A stretch of DNA of 64,000 nt, taken from the NCBI RefSeq assembly GCF_932526225.1, contig NC_064035.1, positions 18,403,969 through 18,467,968 of the forward strand, read 5' to 3'. A program made the position numbers and the translations under genes. The DNA is from Nematostella vectensis. Taxonomy: Eukaryota > Cnidaria > Anthozoa > Actiniaria > Edwardsiidae. Below are positions 54,401 to 64,000 of the stretch, piece after piece. The notes under the pieces are model-generated. The model was not told the origin of the DNA and did no database searches. It saw only the letters and a program-made list of their open reading frames with translations. How positions within the stretch are numbered: the stretch's first letter is position 1; each line of letters opens with the position of its first letter.

Positions 54401-57400
54401 ACACAGGCAACTCCGAGGCGTTTGTGATAGTTGGCGACGAGGTAACACAAGGCAAAGCTATAGAGTTCTTTACCGAGATCAGCTCGGTCGATATCAAGGT
54501 TGTGAGAGTGCACAATGTAAGGCAGCCGGAGATTAACGCTATTTTACTGAAGATCAAGGCGAGTATCACGCGCGCTGTGTTTCTGTACTGTGATTTAGCT
54601 ACGGCTCGCGTCATTCTCTGGAACGCTAGAGACTTCAGGATGTTCAAGGAGGACTTCATGTGGATTGTTTCTGAAAATGTTGTGCGAAACGCGGACGAGC
54701 TGTTCGCGTTTCCAAGCGGAATACACGGGATACGCGCCAAGGGCACAGACACGCCCGACACTTATTACCGTCTCAGGCTAGAAGAAGGCTTCGCAATCAT
54801 AAAGAGGACGTTTTCGTTATTGAATGAGGTGGATGTGAGAAGAATGTCCCGCTCTAGTGCGAGCTGTTTGGCTTCGGGACATTGGCAATATGGGCGGGGG
54901 CTCGTAAGGTGAGAGTAAATGGGCTCAACAACCCCCCTGCCCCTAAGGTGGACGTCCTTTTTCAGCCCTCTGAATTACCTTTCGACCCAGACGTCATTCC
55001 TGTGGAGAACCATTATCTGCTCTGGACAGCATCTAGCCATCCATTGAAAAAAAAAAAAAAAGTGATAAGTATATCCAAGCGCTAAGAACAGAACAGAAAT
55101 GAATATTCTTTATAAAAAAGATTTACCAAAATATTTCACAACGTTTTATCTACATTTTTTTTTTTCAGTAAAATCATGAAAACACAGCTGAAACACTCAT
55201 CGGAAATAATCAAGTTTGACGATCGGGGGGACAGGGCTAATTTCACCTATGAGACAGTGTTCCTTAATGAGGCGGTCGACTTCGACAAGTCCTGGATGAC
55301 AGTAAGCTCATGGGTAGACGGTAAAATGACTCTAGCTGCCAGCGAATACCTTACTCCCAAAGGCAAAGGCGCGCTAGGCATGCCGGTTCTGCGCGCGGCT
55401 GTGGTGGAGTACCCACCGCTGACCATGAAGAGCGCATACACCCCTTACATCGGGTGCAATCAGGGAATCGAGTGCGTCGAGTACCGAGGCCCCGGCAGAG
55501 AACACTATACTAAGTATTGCTGCTATGGCCTAGCTATCGATGTACTGAACTACGTCAAAACAGAACTAGAGTTTGAACCGTTCGTGTATTTTGTCCGCGA
55601 TGGAAATTACGGCGCTAAGAATTTAACGAGTGGTGAGTGGAACGGGGTGGTTCGTGACCTCATCCGCGGGGAGGCAGACATATCCATAGACCTCATGACC
55701 AACGAAGCGCGGTCAGATGTAGTGGACTTTTCCCTCAGGTGGACTCATGCTGGGCTAGCACTCCTGGTGCTGGTGGGCGAAAAGAACGTCGAACCCATCG
55801 ACTTCGCGTTCTTTGACCCATTCACATGGCAGCTATGGGTTGGGATCATCGCTACCGTCAATGTGTACCTGGTAGCGCTATGGATAGCGGACCGGCTTAG
55901 CCCGTACGGCTATCATCAGATCAACAAGCGTAGCGTGGACAACAAGCGGCACTTCGAGCTGGACGGCAGCATGTGGTATTGCTGGGGCGTGTGCTTTGAT
56001 AATCAGTTCGTTGAGCAACGGCCGGCGGCGTACAGCTCGCGCGCGATGAGTGTGTGCCTGGCCATGTTTGCGCTGCTGTGTCTGACCTCGTACACCGCGA
56101 ACCTCACCGCACACCTCGTGTCAGACGACACCAAGCCCTACGTGACCGGGATACGAGACAAGAAGGTAAAACACGATGCTTGGAGCTGGTTATAACTAGC
56201 CACACAAGAGCAACGCTTGAAGCTGGTTCTAACAAGCGACACAAGCGCAATGCTTGAAGCTGGTTATAACTAGCCACACAAGCGCAACGCTTGAAGCTGG
56301 TTCTAACAAGCGACACAAGCGCAACGCTTTGAGCTGGTTCTAACAAGCGACACAAGCGCAACGCTTGAAGCTGGTTCTAACTAGGACACAAGCGCAACGC
56401 TTTGAGCTGGTTCTAACTAGGACACAAGCGCAACGCATTGAGCTGGTTCTAACTAGGACACAAGCGCAACGCTTGGAGCTGGATGCCCTTGTTTATGAAA
56501 GAACCTGCGTCTTACTTGCTCTTGTATCCTATTGAGAAGCAACCTTGATCATGTAACTATGTGGAGGAACAGACGGCGAGACGGCGTATCTTTCTACCAT
56601 AAACCTGCACCAATATCGGGCGCTTTGTGTGATCCTCACATAATCATTTCAAAAAAAAAAAAAATTGTTGCATCCGGTACAGATATTCTCACCGGTTAAT
56701 GTCTAAACAATGTTTTCATGGTCGAAATGTTACGCGGAGACCCTAAAGAAACGCTTGCTGTGTTGATCTAAACCACTCGCTTTCCATTCACAGTTCACGG
56801 CGAAGGATTCTCAGATCTCGTCTGGTGTGGTCAAGTCAAGTTACGTGGACTCGTACTTTGAACTCAATCAGGACCCAGTCATGCAGATGCTATTCCGGCG
56901 CATGCGCGATAACGGACACTTGGTCGACAACTTCACGGACGGTGTTAGAAGAGTGAAGAGCGGGTGGGTGTTATATGCAGAGCTAGTTAGCTGGCGAAAT
57001 ACCAGTCAAATACTGACATAAAGAGCGAAGAGTTAAATATTGTCAGAAGAGTGAAGGGCGGGTGGGTGGGTGTTATACTCTACTGAGCTAATTAGCTAGC
57101 TAAATGCCAGTCAAATGCTGACATATGAGCTAAGAGTTAAATACTGACTTAAATAAAAAAGGGCGCTTTCTATGGAGCCGTGCTAAACCTGACTGAGAAG
57201 ACTAGTGTTGGCGCGCCAAATGGTTTGTGACATGACGGCAAACATGATAGTCGACCTACGCGACTACTTATTCTTAATTATACACGAGTGTATTTTACAA
57301 GGAAGAGGATTCTAAATTTTTAAATCTTCAGATAATATCAATGTACTTTCCTCTTCCTAGGGAACTCGACATCTTCATCAGTGAAATCCTCTCACTTGAC

Positions 57401-58541
57401 TACGAGGTCGCAAAGCAGAAGAACACAGGCTACCCACGCCTCCAAGTTGTGGGGGCTTCCAAGCCTTTCGCCGATACTGGATACTCATACAGCTTCCGCA
57501 AGAACTCTACGTGGAAACCCAAGTTCGACTTAGTGGTCAACCGACTCAAGGCAGAGAACAAGTACACATGCAAACTATATGTCCAGTCATTCTTAACATG
57601 TAAATTTGCTGAACAAAGCGCTCTAGGAATCTTTAAGTAATAAGTTTTCAAACAGCCGTGTGAACTAATCGACAGTTTTCCTGTTTTTAGTGAGGCGCTT
57701 CAAACCATTTAATTATATACATACTGGCAAAATTGATTTGGATACTGGTTCTCTCATTATCAAAAGCGCAAAGATTTACTTGAGACCTTTATTTGATTTT
57801 GTTTATAAACGGTGCAACTAGCGCCAGCATTTTTTGCCTAAACCTCTTTCGTTGCTGCTCCAAAAATGTCTTTTTATCTGTATGAAACGTTGCTTTGGCA
57901 ATATTTCCGTTGTGTAGTCAATCTAACGGAGCTGTGCCAGCAATGTTGGGCAATGTTAGCGGTGTCTTCGAGAGTGGGTTGGGGGTTCTTTGACCGCTTC
58001 CCAAAATAGCACCAAGTATTCATAGGAAAGTAAGGGCAACACAACCTCATTCCCTAATCAGAGAGAAGCCAGTCGAGGGTAATAGGACTTATACCCCTGT
58101 TTTAACTTTTTCAGGCCAAGCGAGCAATACAAAAAGTGGGTATCAGCGGGGAAGAAAGATGCGGAAGAACCACACGAGCAGCTCACTCAACACTCACTAA
58201 GCGGCGTGTTCTTCCTAGGCGCGTCACTCGCCATCGTCGCCTGCCTCTTTCTTCTGGTCGAGAACAAGCTGTGGAGTATGGGACTTGTCTACCGCAGCCT
58301 CAGGAAGTGCACGGAGACGTATAACCGCGGCCGAAGACGCTTCTCGAACGAGATCCACCGCAAACTACTCGAGTTTAACCGCAGAGAGAACCGCGATTCT
58401 CAAGTGATGCCTGATATATCACATTACATGGAGGAACGGCGCAAAACCATGGTATCACTGCACTCGATCTATAACCCTAGGGCGATCAAGAGTAAACTCA
58501 ATGAAAGGTTGGATTCACCAACCAATACAGACTCCGTGTAG
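51480..58541 (+). CDS. NMDA-type ionotropic glutamate receptor subunit, complete, six exons
   Basis: Ligand-gated cation channel subunit of the plasma membrane. Exons 51480-51890, 54325-54908, 55169-56165, 56794-56963, 57361-57561 and 58115-58541 join in phase to 2790 bp, 929 residues (human GluN1 is 938). Residues 1-26 are a signal peptide, about 27-390 the amino-terminal domain. Ligand-binding lobe S1 has YCCYGLAIDVL, DGNYGAKN, EWNGVV and TNEARSDVVDFS with the ligand-carboxylate arginine at 513. Then come M1 550-572, the pore loop WYCWGVCFDNQF, M3 with SYTANLTAHL (639-648), S2 with E729, M4 about 818-837 and a 92-residue cytosolic tail. YCCYG and the DG-x-x-G/EWNG spacing favour GluN1 over GluN2. 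Odd points: Asp609 at the pore Asn site and Glu729 where NMDA subunits have Asp. The ATG is preceded by no obvious TATA box. Confidence 0.93.
51891..54324. other. Intron 1 of the glutamate receptor gene, nothing recognised
   Basis: 2.4 kb of AT-rich sequence between GACAAG|GTAAGT and TCATCAG|GATGTT. No nested gene or bounded mobile element was seen. Confidence 0.6.
56175..56485. repeat. Minisatellite (33-37 bp units, about nine) in receptor intron 3
   Basis: Units CAACGCTTGAAGCTGGTTCT followed by AACAAGCGACACAAGCG or AACTAGGACACAAGCG are repeated, starting about 10 bp after the exon 3 donor at 56165. Early units are 37 bp, later ones shorter. The short ORFs are repeat artefacts. Confidence 0.9.
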
Positions 58542-58635
58542 TGTTGGCATATGCCAGACAATAGTGGCTTGTCAGAGGACATTCCGCGACACCAAAAACA
58601 ATATAGGGGTTACTTTGCAAACTACGACGAGCACA

Positions 58636-58885
58636 TTGATAAGAACGTCTAATTTTCAGTTGAGGCTGGGCTGTTCTTACTTTTGAAGGCTAAAAATGTT
58701 CTTAAGGATATTCTTAAAATTCAATGTATATTTAGTGTATAAATATAAGACCCAATGAATGAATATGAGGGGGGAGGGCACAGCCACGCCCCTGCTGGTC
58801 ATTTCCCTGCAATTTTTGAAAATATTAGAACTTGGTGTAATCTGACTGGACGTTCTTATAAAAAAGGTTCTAATAAAAAAGAAAG
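58636..58885. mobile_element. MITE copy B just downstream of the glutamate receptor stop codon
   Basis: It starts TAAGAACGTCTAATTTTCAG and shares GTTGAGGCTGGGC and the closing CTGGACGTTCTTATAA plus AAAGGTTCT with 15218-15540. It begins 95 bp after the receptor stop codon, so it probably lies in the 3' UTR. AATAAA at 58872-58877, the first such signal after the stop, is at its right edge. Confidence 0.7.
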
Positions 58886-58904
58886 AGTGTATATGGTATG
58901 AGTT

Positions 58905-59225
58905 ACTTTGCGAAGCGTACGACGGACACATTTACGATGAGTTACGTTAACTGCGACGCGTACGACGGACACATTTACGATGAGTTACGTTAACTGCGAT
59001 GCCTTCGACGGACACATTTACGATGAGTTACGTCAACTGCGATGCGTACGACAAACACATTTACGATGCGTTACGTCAACTGCGATGCGTACGACGGACG
59101 CATTTACGATGAGTTACGTCAACTGCGATGCGTACGACGGACACATTTACGATGAGTTATGTCAACTGCGATGCGTTCGACAGAACCATTTACGATGAGT
59201 TACGTCAACTGCGATGCGTACGACG
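58905..59225. repeat. 43-bp minisatellite, about seven copies
   Basis: Units read TACGACGGACACATTTACGA followed by TGAGTTACGTCAACTGCGATGCG. The array begins about 20 bp after MITE copy B. Because 43 is not a multiple of three the ORF cycles through frames. Confidence 0.92.
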
Positions 59226-59430
59226 AGCAACGTTAGCACCAGCAAGGCGGTTAATATTGATGAAGTAATGGTACAGCAATATATCAGTTAGAATTGGAAG
59301 CATTTTTACTAAAGAATTGTAGTTATATTACAGCCTATTTAATTAACTTGATTTTATCACAAACAGTATAGTAAAACGTTGGGGTGTTAAGGTTAAGCAA
59401 TAATTCTAAGCCCAGTGCAAGAGACGGCAG

Positions 59431-60510
59431 CATTACTGACCAAAGGAGTCCGCATTGGTGACCAAAAAAAAGATAGCATTGGTGACCAAAAAAGATAGCA
59501 TTGGTGACCAAAAAAGATAGCATTGGTGACCAAAAAAGATAGCATTGGTGACCAAAAAAAAAGAAAGCATTGGTGACCAAAAAAAAAGAAAGCATTGGTG
59601 ACCAAAAAAAAGATAGCATTGGTGACCAAAAAAGATAGAATTGGTGACCAAAAAAAAAGATAGCATTGGTGACCAAAAAAAAAGAAAGCATTGGTGACCA
59701 AAAAAAAAGAAAGCATTGGTGACCAAAAAAAAGATAGCATTGGTGACCAAAAAAGATAGCATTGGTGACCAAAAGAGAAGGCATTGGTGACCAAAAGAGA
59801 AAGCATTGGTGACCAAAAAAGATAGCATTGGTGACCAAAAGAGAAAACATTGGTGACCAAAAGAGATAGCATTGGTAAAACATTGGTGACCAAAAGAGAT
59901 AGCATTGGTGACCAAAAAAGATAGCATTGGTGACCAAAAAAAAAGATAGCATTGGTGACCAAAAAAAAAGAAAGCATTGGTGACCAAAAAAAAAGAAAGC
60001 ATTGGTGACCAAAAAAAAGATAGCATTGGTGACCAAAAAAGATAGCATTGGTGACCAAAAAAGATAGCATTGGTGACCAAAAGAGATAGCATTGGTGACC
60101 AAAAGAGATAGCATTGGTGACCAAAAGAGATAGCATTGGTGACCAAAAAAGATAGCATTGGTGACCAAAAAAGATAGCATTGGTGACCAAAAGAGAAAGC
60201 ATTGGTGACCAAAAGAGAAAGCATTGGTGACCAAAAGAGAAAGCATTGGTGACCAAAAAAGATAGCATTGGTGACCAAAAGAGAAAACATTGGTGACCAA
60301 AAGAGATAGCATTGGTAAAACATTGGTGACCAAAAGAGATAGCATTACTGACCAAAGGAGTCCGCATTGGTGACCAAAAAAGAAAGCATTGGTGACCAAA
60401 AAAAAAATAGCATTGGTGACCAAAAAAGATAGCATTGGTGACCAAAAAAGATAGCATTGGTGACCAAAAAAGATAGCATTGGTGACCAAAAGAGACGGCA
60501 TTTTTTACCA
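59431..60510. repeat. 22-25-bp minisatellite, about 47 copies, with higher-order duplication
   Basis: Units are GCATTGGTGACCAAAAAAGATA with a variable A run and AGATA/AGAAA/AGAGA variants. Rare marker variants recur: ATTGGTAAAACATTGGTGAC at 59871 and 60311, and CATTACTGACCAAAGGAGTC at 59431 and 60343. Long ORFs rich in FWSPMLSFLVTNA are artefacts of the repeat. Confidence 0.95.
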
Positions 60511-60596
60511 AAGAAGATGGTATTGGTTTCTATAAGCGTCAATATTTGTGATCAAATATAATAGAGACTTGCCCAGGAGACCCTGGAAACAAGGTT

Positions 60597-61075
60597 TGTG
60601 TTGGTGCTGTTTGCATGGGTCCTTATAGTGTTGGTGCTCTTTCCATGGGTCTTCATAGTGTTGGTGTTGTTTGTATGGGTCTTTATAGTGTTGGTACTGT
60701 TTGCATGGGTCTTTATAGTGTTGGTGCTATTTGTATGGGTCTTTATAGTGTTGGTGCTGTTTGTATGGGTCTTTATAGTGTTGGTGCTGTTTGCATGGGT
60801 CTTCATAGTGTTGGTGTTGTTTGCATGGGTCTTTATAGTATTGGTGCTGTTTGCATGGGTCTTTATAGTGTTGGTGCTGTTTGTATGGGTCTTTATAGTG
60901 TTGGTGCTGTTTGTATGGGTCTTTATAGTGTTGGTGCTGTTTGTATGGGTCTTTATAGTGTTGGTGCTGTTTGTATGGGTCTTTATAGTGTTGGTGCTGT
61001 TTGTATGGGTCTTTATAGTGTTGGTGCTGTTTGTATGGGTCTTTATAGTGTTGGTGCTGTTTGTATGGGTCTTTA
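60597..61075. repeat. 30-bp minisatellite, 16 copies
   Basis: Units of GTGTTGGTGCTGTTTGTATG plus GGTCTTTATA repeat with exactly 30-bp spacing. The first six or so carry more substitutions (GCATGGGTCC, CTCTTTCC), while those from about 60870 are nearly identical, suggesting recent expansion at the right end. The open frames on both strands follow from the 30-bp period. Confidence 0.95.
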
Positions 61076-61530
61076 AGGGGTCTTATGGTATGAGGATAGG
61101 GTCTACACAGGTTTAAAATTCCAATCAGACTGTGATTGATTGGGCTGAATGCAGGGGCGCTTGCCGATCTTCCTGTTCCAGGTGGTTTATAAACAAACAA
61201 GTGTGTTGGTTCAAGGCATGAAGACAATTGGATCGGCTAGGCTACATCGCCGTTGATACCTTTATCAAAAGAAGTAAAAACACCTCATACTTTTATTAAA
61301 ATGACTGGATATAATTTTTTATCTCTTCACATTTTTTTTTAGCAAATCCTAAATCACATTGTTGTTTTCCATGAAAAACTGATCAAATGACATATTATTT
61401 AGGTTTAGGAATTGTGGCTGAATCAAGCAACCGTGTATGTTTGGTTACCATAATTGAATATTGATACATGAATCTCTTCCTTGTGAGATGTAATTAAACT
61501 TTAGCATAAAAGACAACCGGAAATGATTAC

Positions 61531-61536
61531 TTTATT
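61531..61536 (-). promoter_or_regulatory. Polyadenylation signal AATAAA, HROB-like gene
   Basis: AATAAA on the minus strand, about 85 bp beyond the stop codon at 61621. Confidence 0.55.
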
Positions 61537-61620
61537 TGTCAATTTTGTCTAAGAAGCTGGGTGAGAAACTGAACATTGATATATTATAGATTCGTGGGAA
61601 TGGAACAAGTTCACCTTGGA

Positions 61621-63725
61621 CTAAAAAGCCATCAAAGAATCATCAAATAGATCATCTTCATCCAATCCCTGGAGAAGGTCATCAAAGTTTTCTAAAGATA
61701 AACAAGATTAGAATAAAACTTCAATGTTGAGCATTACCGTACATAGTATCAAGTCTGGCTTTCCAGGCTTTCAAGGCTTTCCAGGGGGGCACAATAGTGG
61801 AACTTCACAGACTAGGGGATGCACCTCGGCAGCATCTATTTTCTTAATGAGTATTATTTAAAAAACACTTCTTGACAACTAAAGCAAAGGTGAAAACAAC
61901 TTGAGAATGTACTTCCCCCCTTATGCGGCTTCTGTTATGACTACAGCATATATTCAGACTTTTAATGGGGAAACCCCTGGAATCCCCCTCCAATACACAC
62001 CCACCCCCAAATCTAATTTTCTAATTTCATAACATACAAGTATGCCATATAATTGAATGCTTGATGTTTGTCGTAGAGAATAGAAACAGACATAAATGGG
62101 ACTGTGTAGATCAAAAGACTGTGTAGTTTAGACTTTTGTAGCAGCTGAGATGACTCAATGACACAAAATTTACCTTGAAAGATAAAGAAACTTGTTCTTA
62201 CTCTGACAGGCCGCTGGTTAGGACGTGTCCATTTATCAATAAAAGGCGTGGCTCACCTTTGGGTACCTCTACGGCAACATTAGATGAACACTGCTGACTT
62301 GTATCATTAAGAAAAAGCTCTTGCGTACTAAAGTCATCCCCAGCCACACTGGAAGCAGAAAGTTCTAGAGTTAGACAGCACTTAACTATAGTTCTGTAAC
62401 AATATGATAGTAGAATGGATGTACCTTCTCTGGGAACTTTGAAGTCTTTGAGAACTGAGGGGTTGTGTTGTTTGCGTTGTCTAAAAAAATCAAACACATC
62501 AATAAGCTTGCAGGACGAAAAGATTTCAAAGCAATGGGCAGGGGGTATGATGAAACAATAAACAAGAAACATTAAGAAAATATTAGGGGCAGAGCCACGC
62601 CCATACTGGTAATTTCCATAATTTTGTGAATATTGAGGGGGTGGGTCCCCCATACCCCATCCCATTACAGCCCTGCAAACATTAACCTTCCTGGAACTTT
62701 AACCTTCTTGAAATGCTTGTGGTGCAGTTTAATTAATGAGAAAAGGACAACACATACCAGCGGCTGACTCCCTGTGCTAAGCGTGGAGTTGGGGGAGAAG
62801 ATCTGTAAAATGTTTCCAGGAGTTATATTCAGGTAGTGTTTTCTTGGAGAAGGACTGAATACCGACACCTAGAAAGAAATATTACACACTAAGAACAGAC
62901 AACTTCCCAAATTCCTGATCAAACCCCCCAAAACACAATATTTGTACATTTGTGTTTAGAAGCTCTACAAATTCCAGATCTGACTTTCTACACTATCATG
63001 CTATTTGGATAATCTTGTAAGTGTACAATTCTACTACCATAAAATAAAGTTTATACACAGCACATTGTATTGTCACCTGTTTAAGGATCAGCCCGGCTCC
63101 TGTACCTAGCTCTGTTTGGTACTCCTCTAAGACTTTTCGATGCAATGTTCCATGGATCTCACCTGGAAACAACACAATAAATTTCTAAAACAGGGTAATA
63201 TTTGTGTGACAAGAGAACAGAGTGAATTAATACAACACATTTTAAAACAGATCTCAAGTAATATTTGTGTGACCAGAGAACAGAAAACAAATTATCAAAT
63301 TGATTTCAAAACAGCTTTCAAGGAGAAATAAATGTTTGACCAGAGAAAAGAGCACACTGTTTGCTTACCTGTAGGGTCTTTTAATAGAATGCTGGCATCT
63401 GCCCCTATTGGCGAGAATGTTTTCATAAGGACACACAGACAAGGGACCTTGCCATGCTTAAGATTTTGTGCAGCTGCCTGAAGACAAGAGACATCTTTAA
63501 AAGAATATTACACCATCCTAACCTATGATAAAAGACAGTGGGACCTCAATTTTGCAATTATTCACATCGTTTTTATTGACACAGGGAATTTGCCATTTTA
63601 AAACAGCTGTCCTAATCTTAAAATAACCCCTGAGCAATGAATCACATAGAAAAGTGGACAAAAGAAAATAAGACTCACCTCTTTTAAGACTTTACCAACT
63701 GTGTACCTCATTACTGATGGGGCAT
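61621..63725 (-). CDS. HROB: HROB (MCM8IP, C17orf53)-like homologous recombination OB-fold protein, 3' part
   Basis: In vertebrates HROB recruits and activates the MCM8-MCM9 helicase during homologous recombination. Exons 63679-63725, 63369-63477, 63077-63162, 62758-62868, 62425-62480, 62257-62348 and 61621-61691 are GT-AG and join in phase to about 190 residues; the N-terminal part lies beyond the window. The conserved block reads MRYTVGKVLKEAA, then the OB-fold: KVPCLCVLMKTFSPIGADAS, LLKDPTGEIHGTLHRKVL, LILKQVSVFSPSPRKHYLNI, TPGNILQIFSP. A Ser/Thr/Gln-rich linker follows, and an acidic C-terminus (NFDDLLQGLDEDDLFDDSL) resembles the short acidic end of HROB. The identification is from recall of the family's OB domain, particularly DPTGE-HGT and SPS-R-HYLNITP-N; related DUF4539 proteins are the alternative. 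Confidence 0.8.
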
Positions 63726-64000
63726 CTGAGATGTCGACAGATAAAATATCAGCCAATATAACAACAGATAAATAAGGTCATTTGCTTGTGGCATTGGGTA
63801 ACCACAGTCAAAATGCTAAGGGTGAGAGGATCTGTTGAAATTCCCTGGTAAAATTTGCTCAAACACATGAGCCATATTGGGGTATGCCACCACATTATTT
63901 TATGATAGAAAGCAACTCACGAGTCTTCCATGTCTTCATAAAATATATAGCACCCACCCGAAAGGGATTTTACTATAGCAAATATATTTTTCTATAGCAA

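Noticed and set aside
54882-55085. Plus-strand ORF continuing after receptor exon 2
   Set aside because: It is the intron read in another frame; the donor AAG|GTGAGA at 54908 and acceptor at 55168 join the flanking exons in phase.
57562-57640. Extension of receptor exon 5 to an in-frame stop
   Set aside because: Using it would remove M4 and the tail. The donor at 57562 joins exon 6 in phase and restores the expected family length.
59431-60500. CRISPR-like array of short regular repeats
   Set aside because: No unique spacers: the sequence is continuous tandem repeat in a eukaryotic context with no cas genes.
59335-60511. Several overlapping minus-strand ORFs up to 388 codons
   Set aside because: Pure read-through of the 22-25-bp minisatellite in three frames; composition cycles through the same short peptide in every frame.
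60598-61227. ORFs of 153-172 codons on both strands
   Set aside because: Products of a 30-bp repeat, a multiple of three, open in several frames at once; no start context or splice support.

Overview
This is a metazoan nuclear window, most likely an anthozoan cnidarian (sea-anemone type). That inference rests on AT-rich DNA, short phase-consistent GT-AG exons, animal-only gene families (PEA3-class ETS factor, sclerostin/Wise cystine-knot protein, NMDA-type glutamate receptor) and a heavy load of small DNA transposons and minisatellites. No species marker is visible.

Layout. 1-6.6 kb: last exon of a plus-strand PEA3 (ETV1/4/5) ETS factor (3909-4450), its likely 3' UTR and flanking DNA. 6.6-17.8 kb: mobile-element-rich DNA: a 70-bp element with a 9-bp target duplication, inverted-repeat elements, a 1.17-kb Harbinger-like element with TTA duplication, and a truncated Penelope-like retroelement with a GIY-YIG domain. 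17.9-18.8 kb: complete two-exon sclerostin/SOSTDC1-like gene, minus strand. 22.1-38.9 kb: complete 24-exon cullin-1 gene, minus strand, 767 codons; its introns hold a 1.5-kb 39-bp minisatellite, two copies of one TTAA-flanked MITE, a decayed reverse-transcriptase element between two TTA microsatellites, and an AT-rich minisatellite. 39-51 kb: CUL1 promoter, a possible small plus-strand gene, a perfect 72-bp palindrome and several inverted-repeat elements, two with perfect 9-bp target duplications. 51.5-58.5 kb: complete six-exon NMDA-type receptor, plus strand, 929 codons. 58.6-61.1 kb: one MITE and three different minisatellites back to back. 61.6-63.7 kb: 3' part of a minus-strand HROB (MCM8IP)-like OB-fold gene.

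The genes do not form one pathway: transcription control (ETS), secreted BMP/Wnt antagonism (sclerostin-like), SCF ubiquitin ligase scaffold (CUL1), glutamate-gated channel and homologous recombination (HROB). All exon models were built by eye from splice-site motifs, reading phase and family resemblance; the CUL1, receptor, sclerostin and HROB models close in phase at every junction. The long repetitive ORFs at 22.2-23.7, 26.6-26.8, 29.1-29.4 and 59.3-61.2 kb are repeat artefacts. No undescribed gene system was found. The most unusual signals are the 9-bp-duplication elements, the perfect palindrome, the substituted pore residue of the receptor and the stacked minisatellites.
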